Positions 10,334 to 21,346 are shown, counted from the stretch's first letter. The stretch is 64,000 nucleotides of DNA from Palleronia salina (GCF_900141995.1 NZ_FQZA01000009.1:62001-126000), one strand, 5' to 3'. The notes: a model not told the origin generated them from the letters alone. A program made the numbers and translations.

Positions 10334-12892
10334 GTGCAGCAAGATCACCGCTTCCCGGGCGTGACCGAGATCACGCCCACCGCGAATATTCGCGTGAATG
10401 CCCACGGGGGGCGGGCCAAATGCTTGCAGCGCCTGGTGCGGCTGGGCCTGCCGGTGCCGCGGACCGAGGCCATCGACTTTCGCAGCGTGTCGGCCCTGAA
10501 ATCCGGCCAAACCCTCGATTTCGATGCGATTTTCGGCCGGATGGACCCGGACTTGCCGCTGGTGTCCGTGCGGCCCTCGACAGCGCAGCCCGATTGGGGC
10601 GGACCCAGTACCGTCCTGAATATCGGGATGACCGACCGGGTTCACGCAATGCTGCGCGGCAGCATCGGCGCGGCGGGGGCGGACGCGGTCTACGCCCGGT
10701 TCATCCAGTCCTACGCGCTGCACGTGGCCCGGCTCGACCCCGGTATCTTCACCGGGCGGGCCAGCGTCGCGGACCTGCTGCGCGCGTACGAAGACGCCAT
10801 GGACGAGCCGTTCCCGCAGGATCCGGGCACCCAGCTGCGCGCAGTGCTGGGCGCCATGGCCCTGGCGTGGGACGGGGCGACCGCGCGGCTTCTGCGCGAG
10901 GCGCGGGGCGCGCCCGCCGACGCGGGGCTGGGCCTTGTCGTGCAGCAGATGGTGCTGGGCGTGGGCGATCGCGAGCGGGGCGAGTCCGGCTCGGGCGTGA
11001 TCCAGTTCGTCAGCTCGTCCGAGGGCCAGCCGCAGGTCACCGGCCGCTATCTGAACCAGAGCCAGGGGCGCGAGGCGCTGCTGGACAAGGTGCCCGCGCT
11101 TTACTTGACCCGCGATCCGCGCGGCCCGTCGCTGGAAGATCGCGCGCCGGAAATCTTCGCCGCCCTGCAGGACCACGGGGCGCTCTGCCGCGCCCGCCTG
11201 CGCGAGGAGATGCAGATCGAGTTCACGGTGTCCCACGGACGTCTGAACATCCTCGACGCGGTGCGGGTGAAACGCAGCGCGCGGGCCGCCGTGCGCATCG
11301 CCGTGGCGCTGGCCACCGACGGCATCATCCCCGAACCCGAGGCCGTGCTGCGCGTGACGCCGCGCAGCCTGCTGGACGTGCTGCACCGGCAGATCGATCC
11401 CGAGGCACGGGTCACGCCCGTCACGACCGCGATCGCCGCGTCCCCCGGCGCGGCCACCGGGCGGCTGGTCTTCACCGCGGCCGCCGCGCAGGCCGCCGCC
11501 GCGCGGGACGAGCCCTGTATCCTCGTGCGGCGCGAGACGACGCCGGGCGATGTGCTTGGCATGCATGCCTCGGTCGGCATCCTGACCAAGCGGGGCGGGG
11601 TCACCAGCCACGCCGCCGTCATCGCGCGCGGACTGGGGCTGCCCTGCGTCGTCGGGGCCAGCGACCTCGTCATGGACCGCAAGGCCGGCACCCTGACCGC
11701 GCCGAGCGGCGTGGTCCTGCGCGAAGGCGAGGAGGTGACGCTCGACGGCTCGACCGGGCAGCTGATCGCGGGCGCCGTTCCGCTGTTGCAGCCATCGATG
11801 GATCCGGCGCTGGGTACGCTGCTGGCCTGGGCGGACGAGCGGCGGGATATCGGCATCCGCGCGAATTGCGACACGCCCGCCGAGGCGCGGCTGGCCGACC
11901 GGTTCGAAGCCGAGGGCATCGGTTTGTGCCGGACCGAGCACATGTTCTTCGAGGACGACCGCCTGACCCTCATGCGCGAGATGATCTTCGCCGAGCGCGA
12001 GCAGGACAGGCGGGCGGCGCTGGACCGGTTGCTGCCGGTGCAGCGGGGCGATTTCCGCGAGATCTTCCAGATCATGGCGGGCCGCCCGGTCTGCATCCGC
12101 CTGCTGGACCCGCCGCTGCACGAATTCCTGCCGACCGACAGGGCGGGCATGGCACAGCTGGCCACCGCGCTGGACCTGCCGCTGAGCGACGTTCAGGACC
12201 GCATCCAGTCGCTGAGCGAGGTGAACCCCATGCTGGGCATGCGTGGCGTGCGGCTGGGGCTGTCGGTGCCCGAAATCTACGAGATGCAGGCCCGCGCCAT
12301 TTTCGAGGCCGCGCTGGCGACCGAACCGCGCGTGACGCCCGAGATCATGATTCCGCTGGTCTCGGCCCGGCGTGAAGTCGAACTGGTCCGTGCCCGAATC
12401 GCCGCGGTCGCCGACGCGGTGCAGGCCGAAACGGGCGAGACGCTGGAATACCGGTTGGGCGTCATGGTCGAGACCCCGCGCGCCGCCCTGCGCGCGCACG
12501 AGATCGGGGAACATGCGAGCTTTCTCAGCTTCGGGACGAACGACCTGACGCAGATGACCTACGGGCTCAGCCGCGACGACGCGGGGCGGTTCATGTCGAC
12601 CTACGTGTCGCAAGGCGTGTTCGAGGAGGACCCGTTCCTGCAGCTCGACACCACGGGGGTCGGCGAACTTCTTGAAATCGGGGCAGAACGCGGGCGCACG
12701 GCCTCACCCGACATGGTGCTGTCGCTGTGTGGCGAGCATGGCGGCGACCCCGAATCGATCGCCTTCTGCCGCAAGCTGGGCTTCAGCTACGTCTCGTGCT
12801 CGCCCTTCCGCGTGCCCGTCGCGCGCATGGCCGCGGCGCATCTGGCGATCCGGGAAAGCAGCGATCTGGGGGCCTCTCCGCTGCTGCGATAG
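10334..12892 (+). CDS. Pyruvate phosphate dikinase-like protein with altered ATP-site residues
   Basis: 852 residues. The phospho-histidine swivel domain (GGVTSHAAVIARG, H426) and the C-terminal PEP/pyruvate barrel (RTEHMFF, FGTNDLTQMTYG, SLCGEHGGDP with the acid-base cysteine) are intact. The N-terminal ATP-grasp half is divergent: the RSGAR-type loop reads RPSTAQP, and where PPDK has LQTR the protein has LDAV (D308, V310), though the preceding glutamate (E296 in QIEFT) is kept. It may be a true dikinase with an unusual nucleotide site or a PEP-binding paralog. GTG start with AAGGAG seven bases upstream. It follows glyS in the same orientation. Confidence 0.8.
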   Translation: MQQDHRFPGVTEITPTANIRVNAHGGRAKCLQRLVRLGLPVPRTEAIDFRSVSALKSGQTLDFDAIFGRMDPDLPLVSVRPSTAQPDWGGPSTVLNIGMTDRVHAMLRGSIGAAGADAVYARFIQSYALHVARLDPGIFTGRASVADLLRAYEDAMDEPFPQDPGTQLRAVLGAMALAWDGATARLLREARGAPADAGLGLVVQQMVLGVGDRERGESGSGVIQFVSSSEGQPQVTGRYLNQSQGREALLDKVPALYLTRDPRGPSLEDRAPEIFAALQDHGALCRARLREEMQIEFTVSHGRLNILDAVRVKRSARAAVRIAVALATDGIIPEPEAVLRVTPRSLLDVLHRQIDPEARVTPVTTAIAASPGAATGRLVFTAAAAQAAAARDEPCILVRRETTPGDVLGMHASVGILTKRGGVTSHAAVIARGLGLPCVVGASDLVMDRKAGTLTAPSGVVLREGEEVTLDGSTGQLIAGAVPLLQPSMDPALGTLLAWADERRDIGIRANCDTPAEARLADRFEAEGIGLCRTEHMFFEDDRLTLMREMIFAEREQDRRAALDRLLPVQRGDFREIFQIMAGRPVCIRLLDPPLHEFLPTDRAGMAQLATALDLPLSDVQDRIQSLSEVNPMLGMRGVRLGLSVPEIYEMQARAIFEAALATEPRVTPEIMIPLVSARREVELVRARIAAVADAVQAETGETLEYRLGVMVETPRAALRAHEIGEHASFLSFGTNDLTQMTYGLSRDDAGRFMSTYVSQGVFEEDPFLQLDTTGVGELLEIGAERGRTASPDMVLSLCGEHGGDPESIAFCRKLGFSYVSCSPFRVPVARMAAAHLAIRESSDLGASPLLR

Positions 12893-13071
12893 CCGGCGCG
12901 AGTGCGACCGGCATTAATCATGACTTAACATAATCGGCAGGTTTCCGCTGCGACAGGATGACGGGTGTTGCCGCGTCGCGGCATTTTGTTAGGAACCCCG
13001 CGAACCAAGGGATAGCACCGCGGGCCGAGTGGGGACTCGGATGGCGCGCGGTCGCAACAAGGGGTTACGAC

Positions 13072-13740
13072 ATGACTATCAAGACCTTCGGGGCGCTGGC
13101 CATCGCGGCCGCCGCCACCTTCTTTTCCGCGCCGACCGCCGAGGCCGAGATCACGCTGTCGTCCAAAAGCGAGGCTCCGGCCGACCTGGGCCAGAACCTG
13201 AACACCCTCCTGGGCACCGATGCGCCGCAGGTGACCACCGCGCGGGCGGCGACATTGAATGGACTGTTCATCAAACGCAGGCCCGCGGCTGCGGTTCCAT
13301 CCCTGGAATACACCGAGGCGTTCCTGGCCGAACTGCCCGCCGTCAAGGGTGACGCGCAGTGGCAATGCCTGACCGAGGCGCTGTATTTCGAAGCCCGGGG
13401 CGAATCGGTGCGCGGTCTTTTCGCGGTGGCCGAGGTGATCCTGAACCGCGTCGACAGCTCGGCCTTCCCGGGCACGGTCTGCGGTGTCGTGAACCAGGGC
13501 ACGGGCCGCAAGTACCAGTGCCAGTTCACCTACACCTGCGACGGGCTGAGCGAGGTCGTTCACGAGCCGCGGGCCTAAGAGCGCGTGGGCAAGGTCGCCC
13601 GGTTGATGCTGGACGGGGCCGAGCGGGCGCTGACCAACGGGGCCGAGTTCTACCACACCAAGGCCGTCAGCCCGCGCTGGTCGCGGATCTTCGACCGCAC
13701 CACCACCATCGGCGCGCACCACTTCTACGCCCAGGGCTGA
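13072..13740 (+). pseudogene. SleB-type cell wall hydrolase interrupted by an in-frame TAA
   Basis: The frame starts with a signal peptide (MTIKTFGALAIAAAATFF, cut near AEA) and runs into a SleB/Hydrolase_2 domain (CLTEALYFEARGESVRG, AEVILNRVDS, CGVVNQG). A TAA at 13576-13578 stops translation after 168 codons. The same frame then continues without a shift for 53 sense codons to TGA at 13738-13740 and encodes the missing end of the domain (ERVGKVARLML, FYHTKAVSPRWSR, TTTIGAHHFYAQG). A single change from TAC or TAT would restore the gene. Either a recent nonsense mutation or a sequence error. The catalytic Glu in LYFEARGE lies before the stop. Confidence 0.85.
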
Positions 13741-13838
13741 GCCGGGTTGCCGGTCGCGGGCGGGGGTTTCCCCCGCATCGCGAAACCGCTATCGCGAAAT
13801 CGGAACAGCCCCGCCGGGGCGCAGCGGTGTTGCGGACC

Positions 13839-14738
13839 ATGACCAGCGACCTGAGACTGGCTTTCGAGCATCCCGAGGCCCGCGCGGCGGCCACCGGACC
13901 GGACCGGCCCCACGATCGCATCTCGCTGCGCGACCACGTGGTCGAGGTCGAGATCGGTGCCTTCCAGCCCGAACGCGGCACCACCCAGCGGCTGTGTTTC
14001 AACGTGGTGGTCGAGGTGCGGCCCCACGCGGCCGACCTGGGCGATGACGTGGACCGGATCCTGTCCTACGACCGCATCACCGAGGCTATCGCGTCCGAGC
14101 TGGATGCCGAACGCCTGAACCTCCTGGAAACCCTGGCCGAGCGGGTGGCCGAGCGTATCCTGACCGAGCCGCTGGCGCTGCGCTGCTTCGTGCGGATCGA
14201 GAAGCTCGATCGCGGCCCGGGCGCGCTGGGTGTCGAGATCGTCCGCTCTTCCGAGGGCGTGCCGCGCCTGGCCGAGGAGTCGTCGGCCCCGCGCCCGCTG
14301 GTCGTGCACCTGTCCAATACGGCGCTCGGGGCGCCGGACCTCACCGCCTGGATCGACCGTATCGCCGCCCGGGGGCCTGCGGTCCTGACCGTGGGGCTGC
14401 CGGATGAGCGGCCGATCCAGGCGGCGAACCCCGCCGTGCAGCGCCGCATCGACCTTCTGTCCATCGAGCAGAACGCCTGGGCGCTGGCCGGTCGCGATCC
14501 GCGCTGCGTGGTGGTGGACACGCGGACCGAGCTGGACTGGGCCATGCGGCACGACCAGCTTACGGTCTGGGCGCCCTCCAAGCTGGTGCTCGACGCCACA
14601 CACCCGCCCACGGCGCCGCTGACGGACGGTGCGGCGCTCAGCCGCTGGTTCGCCGAGCTCATGCGCGCGCGGCAGGTGCTGGAGCTTGGAACCGAACGGC
14701 CCAGCGCGGTGGGGCTGGACGCGGACGACCTGCCATGA
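13839..14738 (+). CDS. folB: Dihydroneopterin aldolase FolB with long C-terminal extension
   Basis: 299 residues. Residues about 27-137 are a FolB domain: ISLRDHVVEVEIGAFQPE at the start, the conserved tyrosine in LSYDRITEAI (Y78), NLLETLAERVAERIL, and the lysine in VRIEKLD (K122). FolB converts dihydroneopterin to 6-hydroxymethyl-dihydropterin in folate synthesis. The remaining ~150 residues form a second region (HLSNTALGAPDLTAWIDRI, VWAPSKLVLDATHPP) that I do not recognise; typical FolB is only about 120 residues. The stop overlaps the folP start (ATGA at 14735), so folB, folP and glmM form one coupled operon. Confidence 0.88.
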   Translation: MTSDLRLAFEHPEARAAATGPDRPHDRISLRDHVVEVEIGAFQPERGTTQRLCFNVVVEVRPHAADLGDDVDRILSYDRITEAIASELDAERLNLLETLAERVAERILTEPLALRCFVRIEKLDRGPGALGVEIVRSSEGVPRLAEESSAPRPLVVHLSNTALGAPDLTAWIDRIAARGPAVLTVGLPDERPIQAANPAVQRRIDLLSIEQNAWALAGRDPRCVVVDTRTELDWAMRHDQLTVWAPSKLVLDATHPPTAPLTDGAALSRWFAELMRARQVLELGTERPSAVGLDADDLP

Positions 14739-15742
14739 ACTACCTGCGGCCCTTGGCGCAGACGGGGCCGGTACGCCCGGCCGAGGCGCTGCAACTGGCC
14801 GGTGGCTGGGCCTGGTTCACCCATGTCGAACGCCTGTCACGCGGGGCCGCGCCCGAGATCGTGCCGGTCACCGCACTGTCCGACGACGAGCGCGCCCCCC
14901 TGACCGCACCGCGCGCGGCCGTCGCGGGCCTGTCGATGGATGCGCCGCGCATCATGGCGATCCTGAACGTGACGCCCGACAGCTTTTCGGACGGTGGTCT
15001 CCACGCCACCGGGGACGCCGCGCGGGAAGGGGCGGCGCGTCTGATCGCGGCGGGCGCCGATATCCTGGACGTGGGCGGCGAAAGCACCCGGCCCGGCGCC
15101 GCCGAGGTGCCCGTCGACGACGAGATCGAGCGGGTCGCGCCCGCCATCCGCGCCGCGCGTGCCGCGTGGGACGGCGCGATTTCCATCGACACCCGCAAGG
15201 CCCCCGTGGCGCGGGCGGCCATCGACGCTGGCGCGACCATGCTGAACGACGTGTCGGCGATGGATTTCGACCCGGCCATGGCACCGCTCGCCGCCGAAAC
15301 CGGCCTGCCCATCTGCCTGATGCACGCCCAGGGTGGGCCCGAGACCATGCAGGCCGACCCGCGTTACGATGACGTGCTGCTGGATGTCTACGACACGCTC
15401 GCGGCCCGGCGCGACGCGGCCATCGCCGCCGGCATCGCGCCGGATCGCATCGTACTGGATCCCGGAATCGGCTTCGGCAAGACGCTGGAACACAACCTTG
15501 CGCTGCTGAACGGGCTGTCGCTGTTCCACGGCCTGGGCTGCCCGATCCTGCTGGGCGCATCGCGCAAGCGCTTCATCGGCACCCTCTCGGGCGAGGATGA
15601 CGCGGCGGCGCGCGTGCCGGGCTCCCTGGCCGTGGCCCTTGCAGCCGTGGCGCAGGGCGTGCAGATCTTGCGCGTGCATGACATGGCCGAGACGCGGCAG
15701 GCGCTGACCCTCTGGCAGGCCATCGAGAAAGGAACCCCATGA
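14735..15742 (+). CDS. folP: Dihydropteroate synthase
   Basis: 335 residues; joins 6-hydroxymethyl-dihydropterin diphosphate with p-aminobenzoate, and is the sulfonamide target. Family motifs in order: [16 protein letters not shown] (from residue 72), [70 protein letters not shown] and [10 protein letters not shown]. The ~70-residue N-terminal extension before the barrel has no motif I recognise. It overlaps both neighbours by four bases (ATGA at 14735 and 15739), which indicates coupled translation with folB and glmM. Confidence 0.97.
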   Translation: MNYLRPLAQTGPVRPAEALQLAGGWAWFTHVERLSRGAAPEIVPVTALSDDERAPLTAPRAAVAGLSMDAPRIMAILNVTPDSFSDGGLHATGDAAREGAARLIAAGADILDVGGESTRPGAAEVPVDDEIERVAPAIRAARAAWDGAISIDTRKAPVARAAIDAGATMLNDVSAMDFDPAMAPLAAETGLPICLMHAQGGPETMQADPRYDDVLLDVYDTLAARRDAAIAAGIAPDRIVLDPGIGFGKTLEHNLALLNGLSLFHGLGCPILLGASRKRFIGTLSGEDDAAARVPGSLAVALAAVAQGVQILRVHDMAETRQALTLWQAIEKGTP

Positions 15743-17082
15743 CCCGATCCCTGTTTGGCACCGACGGCGTGCGCGGCACCGCCAACACGCCCCCGATGAC
15801 GGCCGAGATGGCCATGCGGCTGGGCGCGGCGGCAGGCCGGTATTTCCGCCGCGAGGGGCGTGGCGTGCAGCGCGTGGTGATCGGCAAGGACACCCGGCTG
15901 TCGGGCTACATGTTCGAGACCGCCATGACCGCGGGCTTCACCAGCGTCGGCATGAACGTCCTGCTGCTGGGCCCGGTGCCGACGCCCGCCGTGGGCATGC
16001 TGACGCCGTCCATGCGCGCCGACGCGGGCGTGATGATCTCGGCCAGCCACAATGGCCACCAGGACAACGGGATCAAGTTCTTCGGCCCCGACGGCTTCAA
16101 GCTGAGCGACACGGCCGAGGCCGAGATCGAGGCGCTGGTCGCCAGCGGCGTCGAACTGGCGCGTCCGGCCCATATCGGCCGGGCCAAGCGGATCGACGAC
16201 GGGCGGTTCCGTTACGCCGAACGGGTGAAGGCCAGCCTGACGGCGGGCACCACGCTGGACGGGCTGAAGGTCGTGATCGACTGCGCCAACGGCGCCGCGC
16301 ACCGGGTCGCGCCCGAGGTGCTGTGGGAACTGGGGGCCGAGGTCGTGGCCATGGGCAACCAGCCCGACGGCCGCAACATCAACGAAGGCTGCGGTTCGAC
16401 CAAGCCCCGGGCCGCCGCCGCCCGCGTCATCGAGGAGGGCGCGGATCTGGGCATCTGTCTCGACGGGGATGCCGACCGCGTCGTCATCATCGACGAGAAC
16501 GGCCAGATCGCGGATGGCGATCAGCTCATGGCGCTTTTCGCCACGCGCTGGGCCGCCGAGGACCGGCTGACCGGGGGGACGCTGGTCGCCACGGTCATGA
16601 GCAACCTGGGGCTGGAGCGCTATCTTGCCGCCGGTGGACTCAAGCTGCACAGAACCTCGGTCGGCGATCGCTACGTGGTCGAGGCCATGCGCAAGGGTGG
16701 CTTTAACCTGGGCGGCGAACAGTCCGGCCACATCGTCATGTCCGACCACGCCACGACCGGCGACGGCCTGCTGGCGGGCTTGCAGTTCCTGTCGGCCATG
16801 GCCGCCACGGGCAAGCGCGCGTCGCAGCTGACCCGCCAGTTCGAGCCGGTGCCGCAGAAGCTGGAGAACGTGCGTTACACCGACGGCTCGGACCCGTTGG
16901 GGCAGGAGGCGGTCAAGTCCGAGATCGCGGCGGCCGAGAAGCGCATGGGCGACAGCGGGCGCGTGCTGATCCGCAAATCGGGGACCGAGCCGCTGATCCG
17001 CGTCATGGCCGAATGCGAGGACGAGGGCCTGCTGGACGAGGTCGTGGACAGCATCGCCGCGCGCATCCGCGCCGAGGCCTGA
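15739..17082 (+). CDS. glmM: Phosphoglucosamine mutase
   Basis: 447 residues; converts glucosamine-6-phosphate to glucosamine-1-phosphate for UDP-GlcNAc, peptidoglycan and LPS. Visible: [12 protein letters not shown] at the start, the phosphoserine loop [18 protein letters not shown] (serine near residue 102), the metal loop [13 protein letters not shown], and the phosphate-binding loop [14 protein letters not shown] near the end. Length is normal. It is the last gene of the folB-folP-glmM chain, an arrangement I recall from other Rhodobacteraceae. Confidence 0.97.
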   Translation: MTRSLFGTDGVRGTANTPPMTAEMAMRLGAAAGRYFRREGRGVQRVVIGKDTRLSGYMFETAMTAGFTSVGMNVLLLGPVPTPAVGMLTPSMRADAGVMISASHNGHQDNGIKFFGPDGFKLSDTAEAEIEALVASGVELARPAHIGRAKRIDDGRFRYAERVKASLTAGTTLDGLKVVIDCANGAAHRVAPEVLWELGAEVVAMGNQPDGRNINEGCGSTKPRAAAARVIEEGADLGICLDGDADRVVIIDENGQIADGDQLMALFATRWAAEDRLTGGTLVATVMSNLGLERYLAAGGLKLHRTSVGDRYVVEAMRKGGFNLGGEQSGHIVMSDHATTGDGLLAGLQFLSAMAATGKRASQLTRQFEPVPQKLENVRYTDGSDPLGQEAVKSEIAAAEKRMGDSGRVLIRKSGTEPLIRVMAECEDEGLLDEVVDSIAARIRAEA

Positions 17083-17092
17083 CGCCCGAAGC

Positions 17093-17992
17093 TCAGGCCC
17101 GGAGCAACGCGCCCACCTGCCGGACCTGGCTGATCGCCAGCCCCAGCAGGATAAGCGCCAGCGCCGCGAAGAACCGCAGCGGAAGCTCCTCGCCCAGCAG
17201 GGCGGCGCCGAAGACCATGGACCAGACCGGCACCTGGTAATTCACCAGCGTCATGAAGACCGATCCGGCCGTCTGCACCACGCGCACGCGGATCAGCGCG
17301 GCCAGCGCCGTGGGGATCAGGCCCAGGAAGATGATCGACAGGTCCGGCAGCCCGCCCACCGGGCGGGGAAGGCCCTCGAAGATCAGCATCAGCGGCACCA
17401 GGATCACCGCCCCGACGCCCAGTGTGATGGTGGCCAGCGTGATGGCATTCACCGGCGGGCAGCGGCGGGTCAGGATCGATCCCGTGGCGTAGGAGAACGC
17501 GGCCAGCACGCAGGCGATCTGTCCCAGCGCCTCGAACCGGTCCTCGGCGATCTGGAGCACGCCCGGCCCGATCAGCACCAGCGCGCCAATGAAACCCAGC
17601 GTGACACCCAGCGCCTTGCGCGCCGACAGCGGCTCGTCCGAGAAGAGATGCGCCAGCGGCAGCACGAACAGCGGCAGCGCGGCCATCGAGATGCCGGCGA
17701 AGGCCGATGGCACGTATTGCTGGCCCCAGCTCAGCAGGAAGAAGGGCAGGGCGGACGTGGTGATCCCCGTCAGCACGCCATAGACCCACACCATCCGGTC
17801 GCGCGGCCAGCGGCGGCGCAGCAGCAGCATCAGCGACAGCATGGCGAGCGCGCCCAGCCCGGTCCGCGCGGCGGCCACCGTGACGGGCCCGTATCCCCGC
17901 AGCGCGACGCTGACCACCATGAACGTGCCGCCCCAGATGAACCCCAGCGCGAGGATCGACATCCAGTTCTCAAGCGTGGGCCGGGCGGTCAT
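17093..17992 (-). CDS. DMT-superfamily transporter (EamA/RhaT type)
   Basis: 299 residues with ten predicted membrane helices in two EamA repeats. The N-terminus NWMSILALGFIWGGTFM and the second-half LVNYQVPVWSMVFGAALLGEE are typical of the EamA family of metabolite exporters. The substrate cannot be read from sequence. It converges with glmM (ten bases between stops). AAGGA precedes the start. ilvC lies upstream in the same direction, but a strong terminator separates them. Confidence 0.88.
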   Translation of the reverse strand: MTARPTLENWMSILALGFIWGGTFMVVSVALRGYGPVTVAAARTGLGALAMLSLMLLLRRRWPRDRMVWVYGVLTGITTSALPFFLLSWGQQYVPSAFAGISMAALPLFVLPLAHLFSDEPLSARKALGVTLGFIGALVLIGPGVLQIAEDRFEALGQIACVLAAFSYATGSILTRRCPPVNAITLATITLGVGAVILVPLMLIFEGLPRPVGGLPDLSIIFLGLIPTALAALIRVRVVQTAGSVFMTLVNYQVPVWSMVFGAALLGEELPLRFFAALALILLGLAISQVRQVGALLRA

Positions 17993-18014
17993 GGCGGTCC
18001 TTCATCGTTGACGG

Positions 18015-18041
18015 AAAAAGGCCCCGGCGGTCACCGGGGCC
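18015..18041 (-). terminator. Rho-independent terminator of ilvC
   Basis: GGCCCCGG (18020-18027), loop CGGTCA, CCGGGGCC (18034-18041). Read on the minus strand the stem is followed by TTTTT. It lies 24 bases past the ilvC stop, before the EamA gene start. Confidence 0.8.
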
Positions 18042-18064
18042 TTCTTTGCAAGCCCGTATATGGC

Positions 18065-19225
<1,161 letters not shown>

Positions 19226-19227
19226 TC

Positions 19228-19683
19228 ATGCTCGACGATACCGACCGGCGGCTTCTGCGGCAGTTGCAGAACGACCCCACGGCGTCGACCGCCGCGCTGG
19301 CCGCGCGGTCGGGGGTCAGCGCGCAACTTGCCACGCGGCGGCTGGACCGGCTGCGCCGCGACGGCGTGCTGCGCGGCCAGCGCGCGCGGATCGACTGGCG
19401 TGCGCTGGGCTACAGCGTCGAGGTCAGCCTGCGGTTCACCCTGGACAAGGCCGCCCCCCGCGCCTTCGACGAGTTCATCGCCGCCGCGCGCGAGGTGCCC
19501 GAGGTGATCGAGATCCAGACCTTCCTGGGCCGCGTGGACGTGCGCCTGTCCGTCATCGCGCGGGATCTCGAGCATTATCATCGCCTGTACCGCCAGCGGA
19601 TCGTGACGCTGCCGCATATCTCGGATGTCGAGGCGCTGATGCAGATCGCCACGCTGAAGACCGACGAACGGCTGCCCCTGTGA
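19228..19683 (+). CDS. Lrp/AsnC family transcriptional regulator (first of a pair)
   Basis: 151 residues. An AsnC-type winged helix occupies residues 1-62 (LDDTDRRLLRQLQNDPTASTAALAARSG begins it; given here only as LDDTDRRLLRQLQND), and a RAM/Lrp ligand-binding domain follows (VEVSLRFTLDK, VPEVIEIQTFLGRVDVRLSV). The C-terminal LPHISDVEALMQIATLK is the usual RAM end. It diverges from ilvC and overlaps the second regulator by four bases (GTGA), so the two are co-expressed and may form mixed oligomers. Ligand unknown; a branched-chain or related amino acid is likely from context. Confidence 0.9.
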   Translation: MLDDTDRRLLRQLQNDPTASTAALAARSGVSAQLATRRLDRLRRDGVLRGQRARIDWRALGYSVEVSLRFTLDKAAPRAFDEFIAAAREVPEVIEIQTFLGRVDVRLSVIARDLEHYHRLYRQRIVTLPHISDVEALMQIATLKTDERLPL

Positions 19684-20135
19684 CCGAGATCGACGACACC
19701 GACCGGGCCCTGCTGCGCGCGATGCAGGAGGATGCCACCCGAAGTTCGGCCGCGCTGGCCGCGCTGGTGGGGCTGAGCCAGCCGGTGGCGTGGCGGCGCA
19801 TCCGGCGGCTGGAAGACGCCGGCGTCATCGCCGGGCGGCGGCTGGACCTGGATCTCGACGCGCTGGGCTTCGGCGTCACGGTGTTTCTGGGCGTGAAGCT
19901 CGCCACCAAGGGCCGGGTGGCGCTGCCCGATTTCGAACGCGCGCTGGGCGCAATCCCCGAGATCCAGACGGTCGAGCATGTCCTGGGCCTGTACGACTAC
20001 CGCCTGCGCGTGGTCGCCCGCGACCTGGCCGATTTCGAGCGCCTGCTGCGCCGCCGGATCATGACCCTGCCCGGCGTGGGCGAGGTCGAGGCCAACGTCC
20101 TGCTGAGCGAGGAGCGTCGGCCCGGCCCGCTGTGA
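19680..20135 (+). CDS. Lrp/AsnC family transcriptional regulator (second of a pair)
   Basis: 151 residues, GTG start at 19680 overlapping the stop of the preceding gene. The N-terminal winged helix begins TEIDDTDRALLRAMQED and contains AALAALVGLSQPVAWRRI; the RAM domain has IPEIQTVEHVLGLYDYRLRV and MTLPGVGEVEANVLLSE. It has the same architecture and exact length as its partner but is clearly diverged, so the duplication is old. ligand and targets are not readable; adjacency to ilvC and to a class V aminotransferase suggests amino-acid metabolism. Confidence 0.88.
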   Translation: MTEIDDTDRALLRAMQEDATRSSAALAALVGLSQPVAWRRIRRLEDAGVIAGRRLDLDLDALGFGVTVFLGVKLATKGRVALPDFERALGAIPEIQTVEHVLGLYDYRLRVVARDLADFERLLRRRIMTLPGVGEVEANVLLSEERRPGPL

Positions 20136-20218
20136 CACCGTGGCCCCGGCGCCGGTCCAGTTAGGCTTTGCGTGGCCTGCGCGCGGCGCTTACCAAGGAC
20201 AAAACGAAAGGACATCCC

Positions 20219-21346
20219 ATGCCCGCGCTGCTGCCCGATATCGATCCCGATGGCCTGATGGAATACTCGGTGGTCTTCACCGACCGGTCCCTGAACTCCA
20301 TGTCCGGCGCGTTCCAGCAGGTGATGCGCGACCTCTCGGAGATGCTGAAGGGCGTCTACAATGCCGATGCGGTGGCGCTGGTCCCCGGCGGCGGCACCTT
20401 CGGGATGGAGGCGGTGGCCCGCCAGCTGGCCAAGGACGAGACCGTGATGGTCATCCGCAACGGCTGGTTCTCGTATCGCTGGACGCAGATCTTCGAGATG
20501 GGCCGCCTGCCTTCGGACGAGATCGTGATGACCGCGCGGCGGCAGGGCAACAGTCCGCAATCGCCCTTCGCGCCGCCGCCCATCGACGAGGTCGAGGCAC
20601 GGATCGCCGAGGCGCGGCCGTCGGTTGTGTTCGCGCCCCACGTGGAGACCAGCGCGGGCATGATCCTGCCCGACGACTACATCGCCCGCCTGGCCAAGGC
20701 CGTGCACGACGTGGGCGGGCTGATGGTGCTGGACTGCATCGCGTCGGGCTGCGTCTGGGTCGACATGAAGGCCACCGGCGTCGACGTGCTGATCTCGGCG
20801 CCGCAAAAGGGGTGGTCGGCCTCGCCCGCCGCGGGCTGCGTGATGATGTCGGACCACGCGGTGCAGGTCGTGAAGGCGCGCCAGTCCGACAGTTTCGCCG
20901 TGGACCTGGGCAAGTGGTTGCAGATCATGGAGGCCTACGAGGGTGGCGGCCACGCCTACCACGCCACCATGCCCACCGATGCGCTGAAGGGGTTCCGCGA
21001 CACCATGCGCGAAACAGAAAGCCTTGGCTTCGAGCAGGTGAAGGCGGCGCAGTGGGACCTGGGCCGGAAGGTGCGCCGCACCTTGTCTGATCGCGGCATC
21101 CCGTCCGTCGCCGCGGCCGAGTTCGGCGCGCCGGGTGTGGTGGTCAGCTATACCGACCGCGACGACGTGAAATCCGGCAAGGCCTTCGCCGAGCAGGGGA
21201 TGCAGATCGCCGCCGGCGTGCCGCTGATGGTGGGCGAAGGCGACGATTACAAGGCGTTCCGCATCGGGCTTTTCGGTCTCGACAAGCTGGCCGACCCCGA
21301 CGCCGCCGTGGCGCGGCTGGACCAGGTGCTCGACCGCGTCTTCTAG
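20219..21346 (+). CDS. Class V PLP-dependent aminotransferase
   Basis: 375 residues, fold type I. The PLP-binding lysine lies in ISAPQKGWSASP, the aspartate in LMVLDCIASG, and the substrate/phosphate loop in VPGGGTFGMEAVARQL. The family includes alanine-glyoxylate and serine-glyoxylate aminotransferases; motif spacing does not identify the substrate, though glcEF elsewhere in the window makes glyoxylate use plausible. ATG 20219 follows AAAGGA at a good distance; an in-frame ATG at 20168 lacks one. The stop shares CTAG with the stop of the convergent UbiH-type gene. Confidence 0.83.
   Translation: MPALLPDIDPDGLMEYSVVFTDRSLNSMSGAFQQVMRDLSEMLKGVYNADAVALVPGGGTFGMEAVARQLAKDETVMVIRNGWFSYRWTQIFEMGRLPSDEIVMTARRQGNSPQSPFAPPPIDEVEARIAEARPSVVFAPHVETSAGMILPDDYIARLAKAVHDVGGLMVLDCIASGCVWVDMKATGVDVLISAPQKGWSASPAAGCVMMSDHAVQVVKARQSDSFAVDLGKWLQIMEAYEGGGHAYHATMPTDALKGFRDTMRETESLGFEQVKAAQWDLGRKVRRTLSDRGIPSVAAAEFGAPGVVVSYTDRDDVKSGKAFAEQGMQIAAGVPLMVGEGDDYKAFRIGLFGLDKLADPDAAVARLDQVLDRVF

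Noticed and set aside
13576-13578. Programmed stop recoding in the SleB gene
   Set aside because: TAA is the least likely stop for read-through, is not a selenocysteine codon, and no recoding hairpin stands out after it.
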